Below, piece by piece: positions 55,726-64,000 of a stretch of 64,000 nucleotides of DNA. How positions within the stretch are numbered: the stretch's first letter is position 1; each line of letters opens with the position of its first letter. A model generated the notes under the pieces. That model saw nothing but the letters and a program-made list of their open reading frames with translations, made no database searches and was not told the DNA's origin. Location of the stretch: positions 107,234 to 171,233 of the forward strand of contig RJMB01000010.1 in the NCBI GenBank assembly GCA_003725585.1, given 5' to 3'. The DNA is from Halostreptopolyspora alba (GTDB lineage: Bacteria > Actinomycetota > Actinomycetes > Streptosporangiales > Streptosporangiaceae). A program made the translations under genes and the position numbers.

Positions 55726-57707
55726 TTGAAGCTCTCCTCCCGCGATACCGCCCCGGCGCTTCGACCCGGACGCATCGGAACGAGACTAGAACCTGATACA
55801 ACCAGGGACCAGATGATTGCCCCAACTGTAACCAACCAGCCGGTAACTTCCAACCCTGAAAGGTTCGCACTTTCCGCGTCCACATGGCGATCCGGCAGTT
55901 CCAGCAACAACAGGTCGTCCCCGTGGTGGCTGGTACGGACTCCCGGGAGGTCACCCCAGAACATGTTCTTCCCTGAATGGTCCGCGCCGCCGGTGGCGGC
56001 GGTGATCTCGTCGGCGGCGGCGCGCTCGACCAGCACGTAGCGCACTCCCAGCTCACCGAGGCGGGAGGGGAGGTCGGGGGCGGCCTCATAGGGCCGCTCG
56101 GGATCGAGCAGCGGCGCGACCCGCCGTGAGAGCGGATCCTCCCCCTCGACGACGCGGACCCCGCTGCCCGCGCCGACCCGGAGATCGTCGTTGAAGACGA
56201 CCCGGCGCTCGAACAGTTTGACCGCCGGGTCGAGTACCACGACGGTACGCCCGTCGGCCCGCCAGTCAACCCCCCGGTGCGCGCTCCATGGCAGTGACAG
56301 CACCGCACCGGGGCGGGAGTCCTGGGCCACGATGTGGCGGACCCGCTCCCAGTCGGCCGGGTACTCCACCGGTGCCAGCCTCCCCGCCGCACCCCACGCG
56401 AGTGTCGGCAGCAGCACCACCGGCGCCAGCACCAGCAGCGCCGCGGCCACCGGGCCGGCCACGGCGTCCGAGCGCGCCCACGGGCGGCGCGGCCGTGCCG
56501 ACGGGAAGGGGACTCCCTCGGCCACACCCGGCATCGGGGGCTCCCCTTGCGCCCCCCGCTCGTTCAGGCTCGCCCTCGCCGGCTCGCCCCACAGCCAACG
56601 CGCCACCCCGCCGAAACCGACCGCCTGGAGCAGGGCGAGTGGGGCGACGTACAGCTGCCCATCGCGCAGCGGGCCAAAGCCCGGCCACCCCTCGATGAGG
56701 GCGCGCAGCAGCTCACGGCCGGGCTCGACCACCCCCACCAGCGCGACCGCGAACCCCGTGGCGGCCGCCGCCGTCAGCCCCGCCCCGAAGTCAGGGCGGA
56801 AGCGCCGCAGCAGCCACACCCACCCGGCGACCGCGACGAGCGCCAGCGCCAGCCGGCCCGCCGCGAGAAACGGGTGCCCGTAGCCGGCCGGTACGGCGTG
56901 GGAGTTCCAGATCCCCCCGAGTGTGAACAGCGATCCCACAACACCGAAGGGAGTGTCGGACCGGGCGGCGAAGGCGTCCACCGCGGCCGGATCGGTGCGC
57001 GCGTCGCTGCCGAGCGCCGGGACCAGCCACGGCAGGCTCACCACCAGCAGTGCCGAACCGAGCAGCACGACGGGACAGGCCGCTCGCCACAGCCGGGGGA
57101 ACGCCCGGCCACGCAGCACGGTGGTGGGCACGGCCACAAGGGCCGACAGCACCGTCGCGGAGAACCCACCGACCGCCGCCGGCACCAGCGACACCACCAG
57201 CCGCGGCAGGTCGCGCGCGCGGTGCGCCCGCGTGGCTGCGGCGACCACCCACGGCAACCCGGCGTAGCCGAGCAGCATCGCCCACTGGCCGAGCAGCAGC
57301 CGTTCGGCGACGAACGGGTTCCACACGTAGCACAACCCGGCGGCCACGCCGGGCACCACGGCTCCCCCGGGGACCAGCCGCGCGGCTCCGGCCGCGCCCA
57401 GCGTGAAGATCGTCAGCAGCAGCGACGCCTGCACGAGATCCGTGGGGAGCAACAGTCCCAGCGCCCCCACAACGGCGTCGCTCGGCACCGCTCGTGGGAA
57501 GCCGCTCCCCGCGCCGAGGATCACCTCCGACAGCGGCGGGTCGGGCACGAACACCATGTCGTAGCGGAGCACGAGCCCCGGCGCCAACCCCGGTCCCACG
57601 GCGAGTGCCCCCGCGGCGGCGCCGGAGAGCCACGGCGCCCAGCGGGACACGCGGCCCCACGGTCGGGACGGGCCCGCTGTCTCGCGAACGGTTCGCTCAG
57701 GCGTCAT
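55722..57707 (-). CDS. Large envelope-locus membrane protein (Rv0226c-like), unknown function
   Basis: 661 residues with about 12 membrane segments in the first 480 residues (for example LLLPTDLVQASLLLTIFTLG and AGLCYVWNPFVAERLLLGQW), a soluble extracytoplasmic C-terminal part with an ERPYEAAPDLPSRLGELGVRYVLV segment, and a final membrane segment (WLVTVGAIIWSLVVSGSSLV). The architecture is similar to Rv0226c of M. tuberculosis and, loosely, to GT-C-type transferases, but no catalytic motif is obvious. It lies between GT4 and FkbM genes in the envelope cluster. ATG at 57707; the DUF2613-like gene follows with a four-base overlap. Confidence 0.78.
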   Translation of the reverse strand: MTPERTVRETAGPSRPWGRVSRWAPWLSGAAAGALAVGPGLAPGLVLRYDMVFVPDPPLSEVILGAGSGFPRAVPSDAVVGALGLLLPTDLVQASLLLTIFTLGAAGAARLVPGGAVVPGVAAGLCYVWNPFVAERLLLGQWAMLLGYAGLPWVVAAATRAHRARDLPRLVVSLVPAAVGGFSATVLSALVAVPTTVLRGRAFPRLWRAACPVVLLGSALLVVSLPWLVPALGSDARTDPAAVDAFAARSDTPFGVVGSLFTLGGIWNSHAVPAGYGHPFLAAGRLALALVAVAGWVWLLRRFRPDFGAGLTAAAATGFAVALVGVVEPGRELLRALIEGWPGFGPLRDGQLYVAPLALLQAVGFGGVARWLWGEPARASLNERGAQGEPPMPGVAEGVPFPSARPRRPWARSDAVAGPVAAALLVLAPVVLLPTLAWGAAGRLAPVEYPADWERVRHIVAQDSRPGAVLSLPWSAHRGVDWRADGRTVVVLDPAVKLFERRVVFNDDLRVGAGSGVRVVEGEDPLSRRVAPLLDPERPYEAAPDLPSRLGELGVRYVLVERAAADEITAATGGADHSGKNMFWGDLPGVRTSHHGDDLLLLELPDRHVDAESANLSGLEVTGWLVTVGAIIWSLVVSGSSLVPMRPGRSAGAVSREESFK

Positions 57708-57793
57708 CGCTCCACGATCCCGCCACGCGTGAGCGCGCGCCCGGGCGGGGTCTCAGCGCAGACGGTCGGCGCGTCGAAGGCGGAAGGAGTGGT

Positions 57794-58759
57794 TCACGCG
57801 GGCAGCGCGTCGGCGCGTGTCATCACACAGTCGAACTCCAGAACCCGGCCCGTGGTCTCCTCGCGGGTCACCGGGTACATACCAGTGATCTCGAAACCCT
57901 CGGCCTCGTAGGTCTCGATGGCCTCCGTCATCCGCGGCATTCCCTCGTAGATCCGCATCAGCGCGACCTCGGACTGCAACCCCACGAACTCGCTCTTCCA
58001 CACGCCGGCGCCGGCGAACGCCTCGAGGTCGTAGCCCTGGGTGTCGAGCTTCAGGTACGGGCGCGGTTCGTCGATGCCCTTGAGCGCCTCGTCCATGAGG
58101 GAGTCGAGCCGACGGACGTCGATCTCCTCGGGGCGGGTGTTGCGGAACCGCTTGTAGCGCTCGTTACCGAACATGGTGGGGTCGAGGATCGAACTCATCG
58201 AGCCGTAGACGACGTTGATGGTGTCGACGCGCTCCTCGCGGCCCAGCGCGTAGGGATACACCCACCACTCGGGGTCGTCCTCGGCGACACGCCGAAGCTT
58301 CTCGGCCGTGGCGGACACCGGCTCGAAGGAGACGATCCTTCCCCTGTACCCGTGCTGCCGCAGTCGCCTGCCGTACTGCCCGATGTTCGCCCCCACGTCG
58401 AAGACGCAGTTCACCTGGTGGTGGCGGAGCAGCGCGGCGACGTGGCGGGCACCCATGTAGTCCTGGGCGGCCTTGTGCATCTGGAACTCGTCCTCGTCGC
58501 CGAGGCGCCCGTCGAGGAAGAGACGCGCGCTCGGACCCAGCGCGACCGAGGACCACTTTTTGGGGGACTTGCCGGCCATGCGGGAGATCTGGTCGGCGAA
58601 GCCGTCCTTGCCCCGTCTGACCAGCCACGACCGGGGTCCCACCCGGGTGATCCGGTAGCCGCCGCGGCGGGTGAGCAGGGCGGCGCCCGGCTCCACGTTC
58701 GTGACGTTGATGTTGAGCCTGGGGAGGAGATCGAGAATGCGTCGGCGTAGCGTAGGCAT
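57794..58759 (-). CDS. FkbM-family SAM-dependent methyltransferase
   Basis: 321 residues. An N-terminal extension of about 110 residues is followed by the FkbM signature region VNCVFDVGANIGQYGRRLRQ and IVSFEPVSATAEKLR, then LKLDTQGYDLEAF and FVGLQSEVALMRIYEG, typical of FkbM methyltransferases that O-methylate sugars or polyketides. In this locus it would probably methylate a glycan residue. ATG at 58759 has no strong ribosome-binding site; upstream in-frame extension to 59002 runs back into the next gene and is rejected. Confidence 0.87.
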   Translation of the reverse strand: MPTLRRRILDLLPRLNINVTNVEPGAALLTRRGGYRITRVGPRSWLVRRGKDGFADQISRMAGKSPKKWSSVALGPSARLFLDGRLGDEDEFQMHKAAQDYMGARHVAALLRHHQVNCVFDVGANIGQYGRRLRQHGYRGRIVSFEPVSATAEKLRRVAEDDPEWWVYPYALGREERVDTINVVYGSMSSILDPTMFGNERYKRFRNTRPEEIDVRRLDSLMDEALKGIDEPRPYLKLDTQGYDLEAFAGAGVWKSEFVGLQSEVALMRIYEGMPRMTEAIETYEAEGFEITGMYPVTREETTGRVLEFDCVMTRADALPA

Positions 58760-58854
58760 AAGACCACCATGGTAAAGGGAGGACCATACGATATCGCGTT
58801 CATTTTGCGACCCGATCGTTCCGTGCTCGGTCTCGGGACCCGCTGCCACATCTC

Positions 58855-60477
58855 CTAATCGGTCGCCGCCACCGCCACCGGGTCGGAGTACCCGCCCGCC
58901 AGGTAGTCGCGGTGGGAACGGACCACGAACTCGTGCCCCGATCCGCCACCGGGGCTGATCGTCCACTCGGTGCCGTCCTCGACGATCGCGCCGACCGTCC
59001 ACCCCTCCCCACGGTCGGGGCCGAGAGCGTCCCGCGGTTCACACTCCGGATCGCCGTCCACGCCCGGTTCGCACTCGAGTGGGCGCCGCCAGACCTCGTA
59101 GTGGGCCGCGCCCGCCACCCGGGACCATGTCAGCGTCGCGCCGTCGCCCTCGACGCGAACGGACTCCGGGGCGCCCGGCGGATCGTCGTCCACGTCGACG
59201 CGTACCGGTTCGGTGCGGACGCCGCCGTCGTTGCCCTTGAACGGGCGGACGCTGAACTCGTAGGTGGCGCCGCTGAGCAGGTTGTCGACGGTGGCGGAGC
59301 GGGGCTGTCCGTCCCGACCGCCAGCCCCGTCGACCTCCATGGGCAGCGGCACCCGGTCGTCCGGGTCCGGGCGCACGCGCTTCTGCAGTACCCGGTAGTG
59401 GGTGGCGCCGGGGATCGGGTCCCAGGTGAGCGTGACCTCGCCGGCGGTCTCCCGGGCACTGACCTCGGTACTGCCCGTCGGGCCGACCTCGACCTCGGGT
59501 AGTGGGCGCGGATAGGGCTCCCCCAGGCCGAGTGACTCGGCGAGGGTGTCGGCGAACGCGGCGGCGATCTTGAGCTCGCCGCGGGCGTTGGGGTGTGTGG
59601 TGTCCCAGTTGTCCTCGACCGGGGAGTAGCTCTCGGCCGAGCGCGCGACGACGACCGGGGACTCCTCTCCGGTGAGCCGCTCCGCGAGCGCCGGCAGGCT
59701 CCGGTTGAACCGGTGGATGCGCTCGTTCGTCCACTCGTCACGACCGGTGTCCCACACGGGGGTGACCTCGCCGAGTACGACCTGGACGTCGCCACGGCCC
59801 ACCCGGGCGGTGGCCACGGCCTCGGCGAGGTGGTCCAGCGCGTCCCGCACCGAACCGCCCGCGACGAGGTCATTGATCCCGGCCACGAGCAGCAGGTAGT
59901 GGGGCTCGTACTCGGCGACGTGCTCACCGATGTCCTCGGCGAGGTCCTCGGCCGTGGCGCCCCACCGGCCGGCGTGCGCCCGGTCGAAGTCGGGATCGGC
60001 GTAGTCGAGACTGCCGCCCTCATCAGTGTTGACGTCGATCAGGTCCTCGTGGGGACCCACGAACTCCACATCGGCGCCGCCATCGTCCAGGTGCCGCCAC
60101 AGCCGGTAGCGCCACGTGTAGTCGCCGGAGCTGCCCTGCACGGTGGAGTCGCCCACCACCATGACCCGGGCGGTACCCGGGGGCGGGGTCGCCTCCACGG
60201 CCGGGGTACGTTCCTCCCCGGTCGGCTCCTCCCCGACGCGGAAGTCCGGCACGAACGGCTGGAGCACCAGGAGGGTGACGAACATGGCCGCGAGCGCGAC
60301 CGCGACCAGACCGAGGGGCGTCGGCCGCGGGCGCGCTCGTGGGCGGGTGCCGTCCCCCTCACCGCGCGGGTCACGGAGCCACGCGAGGCGCGGCCAGCCG
60401 GGGCGGCGTAGCCGACGGAGCGCGGGCAGCCACCCTCGCCGCCCACGCCACCAGCCGTCGGAGTCCTCACGTGCCAC
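58855..60477 (-). CDS. Secreted or membrane-anchored SGNH hydrolase with two fibronectin III-like domains
   Basis: 540 residues. An Arg-rich N-terminus and a membrane anchor (LGLVAVALAAMFVTLLVLQPFV, about 55-76) precede an SGNH/GDSL hydrolase domain with block I VVGDSTVQGSSG (Ser), block III AGINDL and block V DTTHPNARG (the catalytic His). Two beta-sandwich domains (VTLTWDPIPGATHYRVLQ and TLTWSRVAGAAHYEVWRR) are Fn3-like. It is probably an extracytoplasmic esterase that deacetylates glycan or lipid O-acyl groups, in keeping with the acyltransferase in the locus. It lies 9 bp after the acyl-CoA dehydrogenase stop. GTG start at 60477. Confidence 0.85.
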   Translation of the reverse strand: MAREDSDGWWRGRRGWLPALRRLRRPGWPRLAWLRDPRGEGDGTRPRARPRPTPLGLVAVALAAMFVTLLVLQPFVPDFRVGEEPTGEERTPAVEATPPPGTARVMVVGDSTVQGSSGDYTWRYRLWRHLDDGGADVEFVGPHEDLIDVNTDEGGSLDYADPDFDRAHAGRWGATAEDLAEDIGEHVAEYEPHYLLLVAGINDLVAGGSVRDALDHLAEAVATARVGRGDVQVVLGEVTPVWDTGRDEWTNERIHRFNRSLPALAERLTGEESPVVVARSAESYSPVEDNWDTTHPNARGELKIAAAFADTLAESLGLGEPYPRPLPEVEVGPTGSTEVSARETAGEVTLTWDPIPGATHYRVLQKRVRPDPDDRVPLPMEVDGAGGRDGQPRSATVDNLLSGATYEFSVRPFKGNDGGVRTEPVRVDVDDDPPGAPESVRVEGDGATLTWSRVAGAAHYEVWRRPLECEPGVDGDPECEPRDALGPDRGEGWTVGAIVEDGTEWTISPGGGSGHEFVVRSHRDYLAGGYSDPVAVAATD

Positions 60478-60486
60478 GGTCTACGG

Positions 60487-62700
60487 CTACGCCTCCGGGT
60501 CGCGCGGCAGCCCGAGCAGACGCTCAGCGATGATGTTCAACTGCACCTCGGTGGTGCCACCGTAGATGGTCATGGAACGCCCGAAGAGCATGTAGCGTGC
60601 CCAGATCCCACTGGCCGCCGTCATGTCCTCGTACACGGCCGCGCTCCCCTGGCGCTCCCAGACACAGTCGGCCACCGCCTGGTTGAACTCCACACCGAGG
60701 AGCTTACGCACGCTCGCCTCGGCGCCGGTCGCACCCCCCGAGAGCTGCTTCAGCGTCACCCGGTGACCGAGTAGCTCGACCGCCTGCCCCTGGGCCACGA
60801 GCCGGCCGAGCTCGGCGCGGACGTCCCGCTCGGTGGGCTCCTCTCGCCCGAAGAAGGCGAGCAGCTCGGGCACGCCCGCCCCCACCCCCGACCCGCTGGA
60901 CAGGGCGACCCGTTCGTTGCTCAGGGTGTCGCGGGCGACCCGCCACCCCGTTCCGGGCTCACCGATGACGCAGTCGTCACCGACGAACACACCGTCGAAG
61001 AACACCTCATTGAACATGGTGTCGCCGGTGAGCTCGCGCAGTGGGCGCACCTCGACGCCCGGCGAGGACATGTCCACGACGAAGTAGGTGATGCCGTCGT
61101 GCTTCCCCTCGGCCTCGGGGTCGGTGCGGGCCAGGCAGATACCCCACTGCGCGACGTCGGCGAGGGTGGTCCAGATCTTCTGCCCGGTGAGCCGGTAGCC
61201 GCCCGGCACGCGTTCGGCGCGCGTCGACAACGATGCCAGGTCGGATCCGGCTCCGGGCTCGCTGAAGAGCTGACACCACACCATGTCGCCCCGCAGCGTG
61301 GGACGCAGGAAACGTTCCCGCTGTTCGGGAGTGCCGTACCCGGCGATGGAGGGCACCACCCACGCCCCGATGGCCAGGCTGGGCCGGTTCAGCCCGGCCC
61401 GTTGGAACTCCTGGTGGATGAGGACCTGCTCCAACGGTGACGCGTCCCGCCCCCAAGGGGCGGGCAGGTGCGGCATCACCCAGCCGTTGTCGGCCATGGC
61501 GACCGTGCGCTCGCGTTCGTCGGAGATCGACGCGAGCGCGGCGACCTCGGAGCCAACGCGTTCGCGCGTCTCGCGGCTGGCGTCGTCGTCCAGCTCGAGC
61601 TCCACGGGACGGCGTTGGCCAGCGAGGGCGAGGTCGGCGACGGTGACGGCCCAGTCGTTGGCGTGGCCGCACAGGGCGCGCAGGGTGGAGGCGCGGCGCA
61701 GGTAGCGGTGCGCGTCGTGCTCCCAGGTGAACCCGATCCCACCGAGCACCTGGACGCAGTCGCGGGCGCAGGAGAGAGCGGCGTCGGGGGCGATCACCGC
61801 GGCCACGGAGGCGGCGAACCGCGCCTCCCGGTCACCTTCGGGGACGCCGCGCCGGTGGACGGCGCGCGCGGCGTCCCAGACGGCGGCGCGTGCCCGCTCG
61901 ACCGCGGTGGCCATGCGGGCGCACCGGTGCTTGACCCCCTGGAACTGGCCGATCGGGCGGCCGAACTGTTCGCGCACCTTGGCGTACTCGGCGGCGGTGC
62001 GCGTGGCCCACTCCGCGACGCCGACGGCCTCGGCCCCGATCAGGACCGCGGCGAGGTTCGTGACGTCGTCGCGGGTCAGCCCGGTGAGCACCGCGTCCTC
62101 GGTCACGGTGGCACCGTCCGCGACGACCCGGGCGGCTCCGCGGCCGATGTCGAGGCTCGGCTGGGTGGTGATGTCGAGGTCGGCGGCTTCGAGCGCGACC
62201 CAGTGCTCCCCGTCGGGTCCGGTCACCGGGCACACGATGACGTCGGCCAGCGCCCCACCGAGAACCGGCTCGACGGTGCCGCTGACCTGGCCGGTACCCG
62301 CTGCCGTGGTGTCGGGGGACAGGCCCGCCCCGAGGGCCACCGCGGCGGTGCGGCTACCATCGGCGAGCCCGGCTAGCAGCGCGTCTCGTACCTTCGCGTT
62401 GCCACACCGGTCGATGGCGGCGCTGGCGAGCACGGTGGGCAGGAAGGGGCCGGGGACGAGGCCGCGGCCGAGCTCGGCGACCGCGATGGCCAGTTCCAGC
62501 AGCCCGCCGTCCTGGCCGCCGTGCTCTTCGGTGAGATGGAGCCCGGGCAGCCCCATCTCGGCGAGCCCGTCCCAGAACGGCGGTCGGGCGTGGTCGGTGC
62601 CGGTCTCCCCCGTGTCGTGGGCGGACGGGACGGTGCGCTCGGCCCACCCACGCACCGCCGCGGCCAGCGCGTCGTGTTCAGCGGTGATCCCAATGGCCAT
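60487..62700 (-). CDS. Fused two-domain acyl-CoA dehydrogenase
   Basis: 737 residues with two complete ACAD modules: residues about 1-375 (IAVAELGRGLVPGPFLPTVL, LGGIGFTWEHDAHRYLRRA) and about 385-737 (LFSEPGAGSDLASLSTRAER, KIWTTLADVAQWGICLARTD, and the C-terminal YGGTTEVQLNIIAERLLG). Each retains substrate/FAD motifs. In mycobacteria, steroid-catabolic ACADs act as pairs of small subunits, so this fusion could replace a heterodimer. The substrate is probably an acyl-CoA with a bulky group. ATG at 62700 is preceded by GAGGGG. A KstR-like operator lies 43 bp upstream. Confidence 0.88.
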   Translation of the reverse strand: MAIGITAEHDALAAAVRGWAERTVPSAHDTGETGTDHARPPFWDGLAEMGLPGLHLTEEHGGQDGGLLELAIAVAELGRGLVPGPFLPTVLASAAIDRCGNAKVRDALLAGLADGSRTAAVALGAGLSPDTTAAGTGQVSGTVEPVLGGALADVIVCPVTGPDGEHWVALEAADLDITTQPSLDIGRGAARVVADGATVTEDAVLTGLTRDDVTNLAAVLIGAEAVGVAEWATRTAAEYAKVREQFGRPIGQFQGVKHRCARMATAVERARAAVWDAARAVHRRGVPEGDREARFAASVAAVIAPDAALSCARDCVQVLGGIGFTWEHDAHRYLRRASTLRALCGHANDWAVTVADLALAGQRRPVELELDDDASRETRERVGSEVAALASISDERERTVAMADNGWVMPHLPAPWGRDASPLEQVLIHQEFQRAGLNRPSLAIGAWVVPSIAGYGTPEQRERFLRPTLRGDMVWCQLFSEPGAGSDLASLSTRAERVPGGYRLTGQKIWTTLADVAQWGICLARTDPEAEGKHDGITYFVVDMSSPGVEVRPLRELTGDTMFNEVFFDGVFVGDDCVIGEPGTGWRVARDTLSNERVALSSGSGVGAGVPELLAFFGREEPTERDVRAELGRLVAQGQAVELLGHRVTLKQLSGGATGAEASVRKLLGVEFNQAVADCVWERQGSAAVYEDMTAASGIWARYMLFGRSMTIYGGTTEVQLNIIAERLLGLPRDPEA

Positions 62701-62742
62701 GTCGCCCCTCGGTGGTCGCGTCGTGCCCGCCGCACACCACAC

Positions 62743-62756
62743 TAGAACCGGTTATA
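62743..62756. promoter_or_regulatory. KstR-type TetR operator (TNNAACNNGTTNNA)
   Basis: TAGAACCGGTTATA matches all eight fixed bases of the published KstR consensus TNNAACNNGTTNNA and reads as a palindrome around AACCGGTT. It lies 43 bp upstream of the acyl-CoA dehydrogenase start, where a repressor site would be expected, and it overlaps a possible promoter (TTGACC, then TAGTGT on the minus strand). It could instead serve another TetR-family regulator. Confidence 0.65.
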
Positions 62757-62920
62757 CAATCCGGGTCAACCACGCCTGTGGGGCGCGTCGCGCGCGATCC
62801 GCGCGTTCTCGCGCCCACGCGGGCGCTGGCCGGGAGTGTTCCAGCTGACGCGGCCGCGACCCGCGGCTGACCCGTGAGACACGTTCACCGAACCCTCCGC
62901 CCACGGAAAGGCGGTTTCCC

Positions 62921-63835
62921 GTGACGGGCCTGATCGTGGCGCTGCTGGCGGCCGCGACGTACACGTTCGGGTTGGCCATCGAGCAACGCGCGCTGCACCG
63001 GTCCCCCGGGATCAGTGTGCACCGCCCGCTGCACCTGGCGCGGGTCCTCCTCGGCAACGGGCGCTGGGTGTCGGGCTGCGTCCTGGCGGCCCTCGGCAGC
63101 GTCGGCCTGGTCGTCGCGCTCGGGCTGGCCCCCGTATCGGTCGTCCAACCCGCGTTCGCCGGCGGGATCGCCATGATGCTGCTGATCATCGGCACGGTTC
63201 TGGGGGAACGGGTGACGCGTGGCGAGCGTGTCGCGCTCGGGCTGATGCCGGTCGCGCTGCTGCTGCTCAGCCTGTCGCTGGGCGACGGCGGGCGGCCGGG
63301 AACCTCGGCCGATATCGGCCTCCTGCTGCTCGTCAGCCTCGGCACCGTGGTGGCGTGTGTGGGCGCCGTGGCGCTGGCCGGCAGGGGAGGCCACTACGTG
63401 TCGGCGGCCGCGATGGGGGCCGCCGCCGGGTTGTCCCAGGGTGTGGCCGGGCTGCAGGGAAAGGGGATCGGCGGGTTGCTGGCGGACCGGGGACCGGTCG
63501 ACGCGATCGTCCCGGCCCTGGCCTCGCCCTACCCCTACCTCTACGCGCTGGGCTGGGCCGTGGGGATCGTGTTGTTCCAGACATCGTTGCAGCGTTCACG
63601 GGCTTCGATCACCGCGCCGGTCTCCAATGTCGTGGGCAACGTCTTCATGGTGGTGCTGGGCACGGTCATCTTCGGTGAACAGCTGCCCTCCGATCCCCTC
63701 ATGCTCGCCCTGCGCGTGCTTGGATTCACGCTCACCCTGACCGTCGTGGTCCTGGTGCGCGGGAGTGCCGCCAGGGCCGAGACCGACACGTCCCGAATGC
63801 GCTCGCGTTGGAAAGCGGCGGACACCTCCGGGTGA
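62921..63835 (+). CDS. DMT-superfamily (NIPA/EamA-like) membrane transporter
   Basis: 304 residues with about nine or ten membrane segments. The opening LIVALLAAATYTFGLAIEQRAL and the later SITAPVSNVVGNVFMVVLGTVIFGEQLP are typical of EamA/NIPA-like drug-metabolite transporters. The C-terminus is basic. The substrate is unknown. GTG at 62921 follows AAAGGCGG. It is divergent from the acyl-CoA dehydrogenase; the intergenic region carries the KstR-like operator. Confidence 0.87.
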   Translation: MTGLIVALLAAATYTFGLAIEQRALHRSPGISVHRPLHLARVLLGNGRWVSGCVLAALGSVGLVVALGLAPVSVVQPAFAGGIAMMLLIIGTVLGERVTRGERVALGLMPVALLLLSLSLGDGGRPGTSADIGLLLLVSLGTVVACVGAVALAGRGGHYVSAAAMGAAAGLSQGVAGLQGKGIGGLLADRGPVDAIVPALASPYPYLYALGWAVGIVLFQTSLQRSRASITAPVSNVVGNVFMVVLGTVIFGEQLPSDPLMLALRVLGFTLTLTVVVLVRGSAARAETDTSRMRSRWKAADTSG

Positions 63836-63894
63836 GAGCGATCCGGGGAGATCCCAGGGCCCGCCCACGGCGCTGGCACTCAAGAACTCCCGTT

Positions 63895-63949
63895 GATCTT
63901 GTAGCTGTCGAGATTGGAAATCGATTTCCGTGTCGATAGCTACAAGATC
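63895..63949. repeat. 55-bp nested palindromic element (REP-like)
   Basis: Outer arms GATCTTGTAGCTGTCGA (63895-63911) and TCGATAGCTACAAGATC (63933-63949) pair at 16 of 17 positions, the remaining pair being G-T. The centre holds a perfect 14-bp palindrome GGAAATCGATTTCC (63916-63929). The element stands in the intergenic end of the window and is A+T-rich compared with the coding DNA. It resembles dispersed intergenic repeats of actinomycetes; no second copy is visible here. Confidence 0.7.
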
Positions 63950-64000
63950 TATTGGTTCATCCTGGAGAGGTCGGCGGCGGTTTCGACGGGAACCACCGCG

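Overview
The window looks like chromosomal DNA of a high-G+C actinomycete. Protein-coding stretches are strongly G/C-biased at third codon positions, GTG and TTG starts are common, and there is a four-gene conservon (sensor kinase, roadblock, DUF742, GTPase). The gene content suggests a Nocardiopsis-like member of the Nocardiopsaceae, but that placement is an inference from the gene set and not a proven identification. I see no rRNA, tRNA, CRISPR array, insertion sequence or prophage.

Layout. 1-3.2 kb: kdpDE potassium two-component system. 3.3-8.7 kb: two homologues of streptomycin-modifying enzymes (a phosphotransferase and an adenylyltransferase) around a chelatase-like protein that has lost its usual histidines, then peptide deformylase and a secreted coiled-coil peptidase-like protein. 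8.7-14.1 kb: MFS transporter, CPBP protease, EF-G-like GTPase, M48 protease. 14.3-21.6 kb: M20 peptidase with a long proline-rich tail, membrane acyltransferase, CDP-alcohol phosphatidyltransferase, GuaB1-type enzyme, DUF3592 protein. 22.1-27.1 kb: the conservon followed by an MpaB-family oxygenase. 27.2-31.5 kb: a DprE2-like reductase, a PhyH-like oxygenase, a DUF1707 protein and a CHRD protein/class F sortase pair. 32.2-38.9 kb: a CitA/DcuS-type two-component system divergent from a tripartite tricarboxylate transporter operon that has two substrate-binding lipoproteins.

40.1-60.5 kb is the most coherent block, a cell-envelope glycan locus. It carries DprE1- and UbiA-type enzymes for polyprenyl-phosphate arabinose synthesis, an AftD-like arabinofuranosyltransferase of 1458 residues, a GT4 glycosyltransferase, two further large membrane proteins, two DUF3068 proteins, a membrane acyltransferase, three methyltransferases, an SGNH hydrolase and a 46-codon DUF2613-like gene that is easily missed. 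The DprE2-like partner sits about 12 kb upstream of dprE1. The set resembles, from memory, the aftD neighbourhood of Mycobacterium tuberculosis, but in a genome that seems to lack the rest of a mycolate wall. The DprE1 homologue has alanine where the benzothiazinone-target cysteine of M. tuberculosis lies.

60.5-64 kb: a two-domain acyl-CoA dehydrogenase with a perfect match to the KstR operator consensus just upstream, a DMT-family membrane protein, and at the window's edge a 55-bp nested palindrome that looks like a dispersed intergenic repeat.
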